Positions 57,850-64,000 of a DNA stretch of 64,000 nucleotides are shown piece by piece. This DNA is from Polytrichum commune (lineage: Eukaryota > Streptophyta > Polytrichopsida > Polytrichales > Polytrichaceae), in assembly GCA_950295325.1 (NCBI GenBank), contig OX485804.1:48362001-48426000 (forward strand). Reading direction: 5' to 3'. Position numbers and translations under genes: made by a program. Under the pieces are notes generated by a model. That model had not been told where the DNA came from. It did not search any database and was given only the letters and a program-made list of their open reading frames with translations. Numbering within the stretch: the first letter of the stretch is position 1; each line of letters opens with the position of its first letter.

Positions 57850-58725
57850 CAGCGGGTTACACCGTCTAAGTTTGCTGAGGGTTTGAAGGTGACCTCGACA
57901 GCAACGAACCAAAACCAACCACATATGGTGTTCATGACTTTCTCTCTAAGTGGAGTCCACTTGCAAGTGATTGTTAATATGAAGGGGTCTCTAAAATGAG
58001 CTAAAATTTGGTCTTGGTCAGGTAGCCAACCAGAACTAGCCACGTGTGCAAGGTAATATTGGAGCAGGACACTCTTGCGACTAGCCGCTTGTACGGAATG
58101 CACTTCCATTCTTTCTTCAAAAGGAAAAGAAAGAAAGACAAAGTGTTCCTTCTACGGCAGGGACTACTCAACGAACCCATGCAGAAATAGCTCCACACAA
58201 TTTCCAAATATTCCCAAATTAGAAACGTGTCCCATTGCCATCTTGCGTTGGGATAAGCCACTCCCAAATGTGGATGATCTAAACCCGGCCACCAACTGTA
58301 GAAAGGAATTACAAGCGTTGAGAAAGATACCTATTGCCGGCGGTGCGCCTTCAAATGTTGATGTTAGGGTTAGGTTGTACGTGGGTCACGGATGCAAGTG
58401 AAGTTAAACCATGCCCACATTAGGGCCAGTCGTTGGTCCTAGGTAGCAGGAGGAGTCCCTTCTGATAAGGAAGATGCATCTCTTTCTATAATTTGTTGCT
58501 AACCGGTGAGGGATTTTCATTTTACTTACAATAATCTCACGTATATTGAAGTGCTGCAGTTTTGCCGATGCATATAAGATAATAACTCCTATCAAGATGG
58601 AAACTCTCTCACTTGTGTGGGCTAGCCGATAATCCCAGTGTGGGCATGGTATTGGTATCTTAGGGTTCACCTACACATCCCGGGTTAAGGCTTCGGTTAG
58701 AGTAAGTAACCACTCAAACTGATTA
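57850..58725. other. Unrecognised region of even composition
   Basis: Less AT-rich and free of simple repeats. Frames of 87-108 codons overlap on both strands (57846-58109 minus, 58075-58401 plus) without a known motif. Origin from an organelle or a decayed gene is conceivable but unsupported. Confidence 0.3.
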
Positions 58726-59944
58726 TATTGTGCCCGCACCGCCCAGTGAAGAGAATTAGTTGAGTTATGAGGTAGCTAATCTACATGAGAGCTTATTAGT
58801 CTCAGGCATGAATTGCCTAGTTAAATTTGAGGTCTAAATAAAATCCATAGAACTAGAGGTTAGTTAATTTGTTGGATCGTGCTTTTTGTGAAGAAATCTT
58901 AACTCTTCCATACCCCTTAATGCTAACTAACTTTCTACCAATGATTAGTCCAATTTCTTACTCGAAATGATTGCCTCTCATTTCTCCCATCTCTTATCCA
59001 TTTCACTACAAGGTGGTTCACATTATTTCTTACATCATCCTAAATTAGCATACAATTTAAAGTATAGATTACTCTAGACAGTATTAGAGTATCATCGTGA
59101 ATGTTCAAAGGACACCATTCAATAATATTTAGTATCATACTAATTACTATGAAACGCAAATGAAAACGCAAATGTTATGGTACGGGCCACCAAAACCATA
59201 TTGCTCATACTTTATGTCATGTTCGAATCTTGAGCAAGATGATAAAACTTTGGTTGGTCAACTTCAACTTCTCTATTAAACTGGTCGACCTTTCGTTAGT
59301 CATTACCAGGGGGTGCAGTGTGAGATAGAATAGCGAGCACGTGAGTTAGTTGATTCTCACTAACTCAAATTGTTAGCTAATTCTTGTAACTAAGGTGGTG
59401 TAGGCAATTTGACCATAATTTTAGTTTACTAGCATATTAGCTAGCTAATCCTCATAAGTTAGCTAATTCTCCTAACTAAGGGGCGGTTTACACTATGGAC
59501 CATGAAGTCGTCCCACGGCCGTCTAAGCGATGTGATTGGACGTTGAAGTCGTCCCGGGACGACTTGGGTTTACACCAAGGAAAAAATGGCAGAGTGACCA
59601 CAGAGGTTGAGGTCCACAAAATATTATTTTTTAAGCCTACTCTATCCACTGCCATGGTCCAACGGGTTTTCCGTTGGGACAAGCAAAAGAGGTGGTCCGG
59701 GAAAAAGAGCAAGGGCCCATGTCAGAAAAATGCCGTTTTAAGCCTTTTTGGTGCATGGTCATTCTTCATGGTCCACATTCGGTTTACACCTAGTGAAGGG
59801 CCCATGAACCATGAAAACTAATATTTTAGTAACTCGGACCATGGAAGTCGTCCCATGAAGTCGTCCCACGCAAAATAGGCCTCTTACGTGGGACGACTTC
59901 ATGGTCCATAGTGTAAACCGCCCCTAAGTGGTACAAGTGGGCCC
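58726..59944. mobile_element. TIR-bounded element with MITE C inserted in its right end
   Basis: Left end GCACCGCCCAGTGAAGAGAA then TTAGTTGAGTTATGAGG is the inverted match of the right end once the MITE at 59480-59924 is removed (reverse: GTACCACTTAGTTAGG, AGAATTAGCTAACTTATGAGG). The right interior carries two CACCACCTTAGTTA-type units in reverse, the same motif that is expanded at 39480-40330. No coding sequence. Confidence 0.6.
59480..59924. mobile_element. MITE family C, copy 2, complete
   Basis: 445 bp. Ends GGGGCGGTTTACACTATGG with ACCATGAAGTCGTCCCA, and the exact complement at the right end, give perfect or near-perfect inverted repeats of about 36 bp. TAA duplicates on both sides (59477-59479, 59925-59927). 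Family C copy 1 is at 41732-42287. The 108-codon plus frame is repeat sequence. Confidence 0.9.
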
Positions 59945-59947
59945 TTA

Positions 59948-61122
59948 GAGCATCCCCACTAGCCCCCTTAACGTCATCCAATAATAATGTATAATATTGA
60001 TGTTAGGGAGGCTTCCACACGGCTTGGTCCCACCATCAAAGATCAACGCCCACTAGAGGTTGGGTATCCCCTTGCCATAAATAATGAGGTCCCATTAATG
60101 TTGTAGTAACACGTACCTAATGTCCACGTATTTACTAGTATCTTTGAGTAAGCGATTGTAGTGGCAGGTTGTGAAAGCCTCACTTTAAGGTTGAGGCATC
60201 TATAAACAATAAGTTAAGAGAGTTTGTATTTGTTTAGGAGGAGGAGTAGTGGGGAATTGTTTTTCTTATGGAGAGAAACATATTCTAAGGAGAATCCATT
60301 TGAGAAAAATCATGAATGTGGAAATTGCTACAAATTTTGAAGTATAAATTTGAGGGTTGCATACAGTCAATCTATAGGTTAACCTATAACCGCTCATTGT
60401 ACTACTATTCCTTTGGCTATGACAATTGTCAAAACTCTTACAAAGGTAATCAATCACAAGTTGCCATCACATACACTTTAACTTTGTTCCCCTCAAAAAT
60501 ATAGATCTCATCTATGTCGGCATTACATGACCCTAGTGAACGATTAAGTGGACTTGGTTGACTGTGGACCCCTCCACCTTATATTGTCATAATGGTGGCT
60601 TAGGGCCACTTCACACATGAGACTCAAAGCCCGTGACCATTACACTTCAAGCACTCTCATTGGTGGAAAAGGCGGAGCTGGTCCAAGTTCGCTTCACACT
60701 ACGCTTGAGGGACCAACAAAGTATGTGAATGCAAGATGGATGTAAAGTCTACATGGATTCCTACATGGCATCAAATGGATCATGTTTCATGGTCACTTGG
60801 ACTATTTTCAAAAACCACCTCTTGGAGGTAGGCCTAACACAAAACCGGGAGACCACGGCACTCCGAATGCTCACAACTATTGATTTATTCTATCTTATCA
60901 TGTGTGAGGACCCGCATGAATAGAAATTCATTGAAATAGCATTTGGTTGAGGACCCTGGCACATATGACTTCACACTACACTTGAGGGTCCATGACCACA
61001 CTACATGATTATGGAGGTGTATTGGGACGGCCTTTGGACACTTTCTTTTGGGCTCCCACAATTTCATGGTCATGGCTCTTGGCTCGTGTGTGAAGTGGCC
61101 CTTAGCCATTCCCGGGATGCTC
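59948..61122. mobile_element. TTA-flanked element B with nested MITE A
   Basis: GAGCATCCC at 59948 and GGGATGCTC ending at 61122 are inverted; TTA lies outside each (59945-59947, 61123-61125). Removing MITE A (60603-61101 plus one TTA) leaves about 670 bp. 60436-60580 matches the sequence after the hAT relic at 7266-7399. No coding sequence. Confidence 0.6.
60603..61101 (+). mobile_element. MITE family A, copy 4, complete
   Basis: 499 bp. Ends GGGCCACTTCACACATGAG and CTCGTGTGTGAAGTGGCCC, flanked by TTA at 60600-60602 and 61102-61104. This is the best-preserved copy; others are at 7403, 10830, 31300 and 47469. Frames at 60885-61412 read through it and are not genes. Confidence 0.9.
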
Positions 61123-63287
61123 TTATAAGTTGCTATTATACTGGGCCAATGCCAAGTTTTGAGGATCCTGTCAAACCATGGTCAATGCAGTCAAACATTC
61201 CCACACAGAAGTTTCTATATTATCATAATATTTACACTGCTATTAGGTTGCCCCACACTAATTTATTGACATTCCACACCATTTTGAATAACTTCTACTG
61301 CATGAATAATATATCACTATATTCATTAATTTGGGATTTTTTTCAGCATTTTGAGACAGTTACAAATATAAGAACATGGATAAAATTACACAGATATTGG
61401 AGAATGTTGTAAGATGCAAATACTTTGAAGCGGGTGTTCATATCAAGAACCCAATTAAGAACTCATATCAAGATGGTTTAGGTAGGACGACCCAAACATT
61501 AGACCATGTTGTTGTGGTCCATATATTAATTTGAGATGAGAGAAAGTCTCAAATTAACGAATATAGTGATATATACAATGTTCATGGTTTTATTGTGGTT
61601 GTTATAATGGATGAAGTATTTGTGATCTGGTTTTGATCTAAGGTAGTGTGCATTGGTAAAGAGGCAACCTATGTGGCAAAGGCAACGCAATTGCACATAT
61701 TGTTGTAGAACACTTATGTTATCAACAACAAAGGTAACGTAGACGGGCCTAATTGGGTTACTTATCTTCTCAGACACCTATGTTTGAGTGGTTCTTCATG
61801 TGACGTGGTTCCAAGTATGAATTCCCCAAAAGACATGTGTCTAAAACTATGATAACCATTTTGGGTTTAATAGTCAACATAATGGGTCAAGGGGGGGGGT
61901 TTGTATATGACCATTCAATGCACATGAGAATCTTCACTTTGAGAATGGGTTATAAAGTTATGGGGAAAGTGGCTAGGGCGTCTATTTGGATTTGCCAACC
62001 ATCTCATACTAATCACATGTTTCATATCCTACGAGATGTGGGCTAGCTGGAAAAGTAACCATTTAAGACCCATCTACCTAAATATATTTCTAGAATTGGA
62101 TCTTTTGGGCAAACAATTACTTGTGCCACCATTTCATGCTAGAAAATTGGTGGATTTGAGGTATGTTTCCCTCTTGTGTGCGTTTTTGACTCCATACACT
62201 TTTGGTCATTGGATTGGACTGGTTTTTTGTCTTCTCTAGTAGCAGTTGCAAATCAGGTAGATTGACATTTCAAGTTTCAGGATCGAAGTTGAGATGCAAA
62301 AGTTAGAAAGGTCAAAGTGAAAATTCTCTTTCTTTTTGAGTGCTTACATAAACCCTCCCAGTTATGGTAACTATTGAACCTAGAAAGATATCTATATTAT
62401 GAGCACGTAGCCCAATCTCATTGTAACAATGTCTGTTCTTTACTACAAACCTTGCCATATACCACTCAAAATAATAGGTGTCCAATTAAGAAGAGTGACC
62501 ACATGAGGCCTACACACCTTTGTAATATTGGGCATGACACAATGATCGTGTTCAGAAACCACGGGTGGTTCCAAAGAGGATGGATGATGATTTGACTGGC
62601 CTAGAGGGAATTATGGCATACAAGTGTACAAGTCTCATCCATCCAACATAAAAATTTGACCCCACCCCCACCCCACATAGGTTTGTGGCCGATTAATCTC
62701 AAGGAGCTTTGACTTAACCAATTCGGGGTCTTTGAAGCTAATTCCAGTGTCAAATGAACTTTAACAAGTAACTTGGGTTGCATATTGTTTTATGGCTTCG
62801 TGTTGGGTGAATGAGAGGTGGCGCTCGTATGCTATAATTCTCTCTTGACATTTGATTGGGAGTCGTTGTATTTTACGACACGCAATGTAATTTCCTTTTG
62901 CTAAAACTAAAAGTGCAACCGATTACCGATAAGATATATTGGATGATTTTGTTTCGCATAACCTACATGAGGGGTTTAGTAAAACATGCTCCTTATGAGT
63001 TTGTTGGTAATTCAAACCCATCTCATAGAAATTTGGTAATCCTAATTTGATCTCAATAAACTAATTCAAGGTCTCTCACTATGATTTAAGTGTTGATTTG
63101 AATAAGACATGAAATCACCATGATCTACATAGCAATCAATGTTTTCACCCTCCTCCTAGGGTAGGTGCTACAAAACATCACCTGTTTTTTTCTTGCAGCT
63201 GAGAAATCAATGGATGTAACAAAACATTATTTTGACACAAAACCATATTTAGGAACCACATTGTTGTTCCAATTACCCTGCTAGATT
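61123..63287. other. No gene recognised; dispersed repeats I, J and H
   Basis: 61760-61940 matches repeat I at 50918-51075. 62020-62080 matches repeat J at 35440-35515. 62440-62510 carries a reverse piece of repeat I. 62630-62690 a piece of repeat H. A G run of nine or more lies at 61890-61898. Confidence 0.5.
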
Positions 63288-63430
63288 ATTGTCACATTGG
63301 TTCCCAACAGGGAAGAGTTCCCATGTAGGTGCGGACAGGAAGACCGAGCACTGAAGGAGGCGTGGGAGGGGCGGGCCCCACCCAAATGAAGATGTGATCT
63401 AGCCCAGGGCTGCTTCGACAAGAAGTTCGG
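63288..63430 (+). repeat. Single copy of the 27.6-28.5 kb array unit
   Basis: TATTGTCACATTGGTTCCCA, GAGTTCCCATGTAGGTGCGG, GGAGGCGTGGGAGGGGCGGG and GATGTGATCTAGCC in the same order as in the array, 35 kb away. It shows that the array unit is a dispersed repeat. Confidence 0.8.
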
Positions 63431-63487
63431 TGTCCGTGCGTGTTGTTGTATTTTACTGCACATAAAAGGATTTTCTACTATTTTCTT

Positions 63488-63710
63488 TGTGAGCAAAAAA
63501 CAAACAAATAAAACAAACCACACAACTATTTCTTAGGTTTTCTTGCAGACATAAAAACAAGCTGAAGATGCTCATGCAAATAATCATCAAATCTTTGACA
63601 CACCAAAGTACACTTCACCTAGTTTTATTTTCATTTTAAAACAAACCATGCAACTAACTACTCTTCGGGATTTCTTGCAATGGAACGATAAGCCTAAAAC
63701 TGCTCCCTAA
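63488..63710 (+). repeat. Diverged tandem duplication, about 147 bp apart
   Basis: AAACAAACCACACAACTA, TTTTCTTGCAGACATAA and AAGCTGAAGATGCTC recur as AAACAAACCATGCAACTA, TTTCTTGCAATGGAACGATA and AAGCCTAAAACTGCTCC. Confidence 0.5.
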
Positions 63711-64000
63711 ACTATGAATGGTGGGGTTTTTAGCTCTCCCAAGAGTATGTTTACCCTAATGATCATTGACTATGATTTGGAAGTGATATGGAGTCTTACA
63801 TATCTAGAATGGGGAATGTTTGGTGATAACCTGGATTTTGTAGCGAGAAACCCTCAAAAGTTGTCTAAACATGAAAGTGACCACAATAGGAAGAACCTAA
63901 TTTAGAACCATATATTTTAAGAAAGTATACTTTCAATACCAGGTTTTTTATCCTATATGTTTTCCTTAAAACACTATGTCCTGTGACCAAGACTTTTTAC
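63711..64000. other. No gene recognised
   Basis: Short frame of 63 codons without motif; otherwise AT-rich. Confidence 0.5.

Overview
This window reads as nuclear intergenic DNA of a land plant, probably a seed plant with a medium or large repeat-rich genome. The evidence is a plant-type Ty1/copia element, miniature inverted-repeat transposons (MITEs) with TTA/TAA or TA target sites, one Stowaway-like end, a tRNA-derived SINE family, hAT and LINE relics, and many GA/CT, TGC and poly-C/G simple repeats. I found no intact host protein-coding gene, no functional tRNA, no rRNA and no CRISPR. Almost every open frame is a short chance frame or a fragment of a decayed transposon. No species is named because nothing in the sequence decides it.

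Layout. 1-1.6 kb is featureless. 1.65-6.15 kb is an old copia element on the minus strand: two LTRs, a TTTTG target duplication, a polypurine tract, a frameshifted gag-protease-integrase relic and a repetitive leader; reverse transcriptase and RNase H are deleted. 6.8-7.8 kb holds the C-terminal end of a hAT transposase followed by a MITE fragment. 8-26 kb is mostly unrecognised, with scattered MITEs (10.8, 14.6, 22.0 kb), a palindrome-bounded element (18.3 kb) and simple repeats. 27.4-28.5 kb is an inverted-plus-direct tandem array. 30-39 kb holds SINEs and a MITE inserted in a MITE. 39.5-42.3 kb is dense in MITEs and fold-back elements. 43.9-44.3 and 49.1-50.0 kb hold LINE-like relics, and 52.5 kb a BED-type transposase relic. 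55.1-57.8 kb combines a MITE carrying a nested hairpin with an unusual GC-rich, purine-skewed segment, a TATA box and a six-unit array of short stems. 58.7-61.1 kb is a stack of four TIR-bounded elements nested or abutted.

No genes act together here. What can be read is a history of insertions, decay and nesting. The points most worth a second look are the stem array at 56.4 kb with its upstream promoter-like sequence, the long self-complementary hairpins at 41.1, 48.65 and 55.3 kb as possible small-RNA sources, the SINE family with exchangeable tails, and the sequence shared between the hAT 3' end and a TTA-flanked element.
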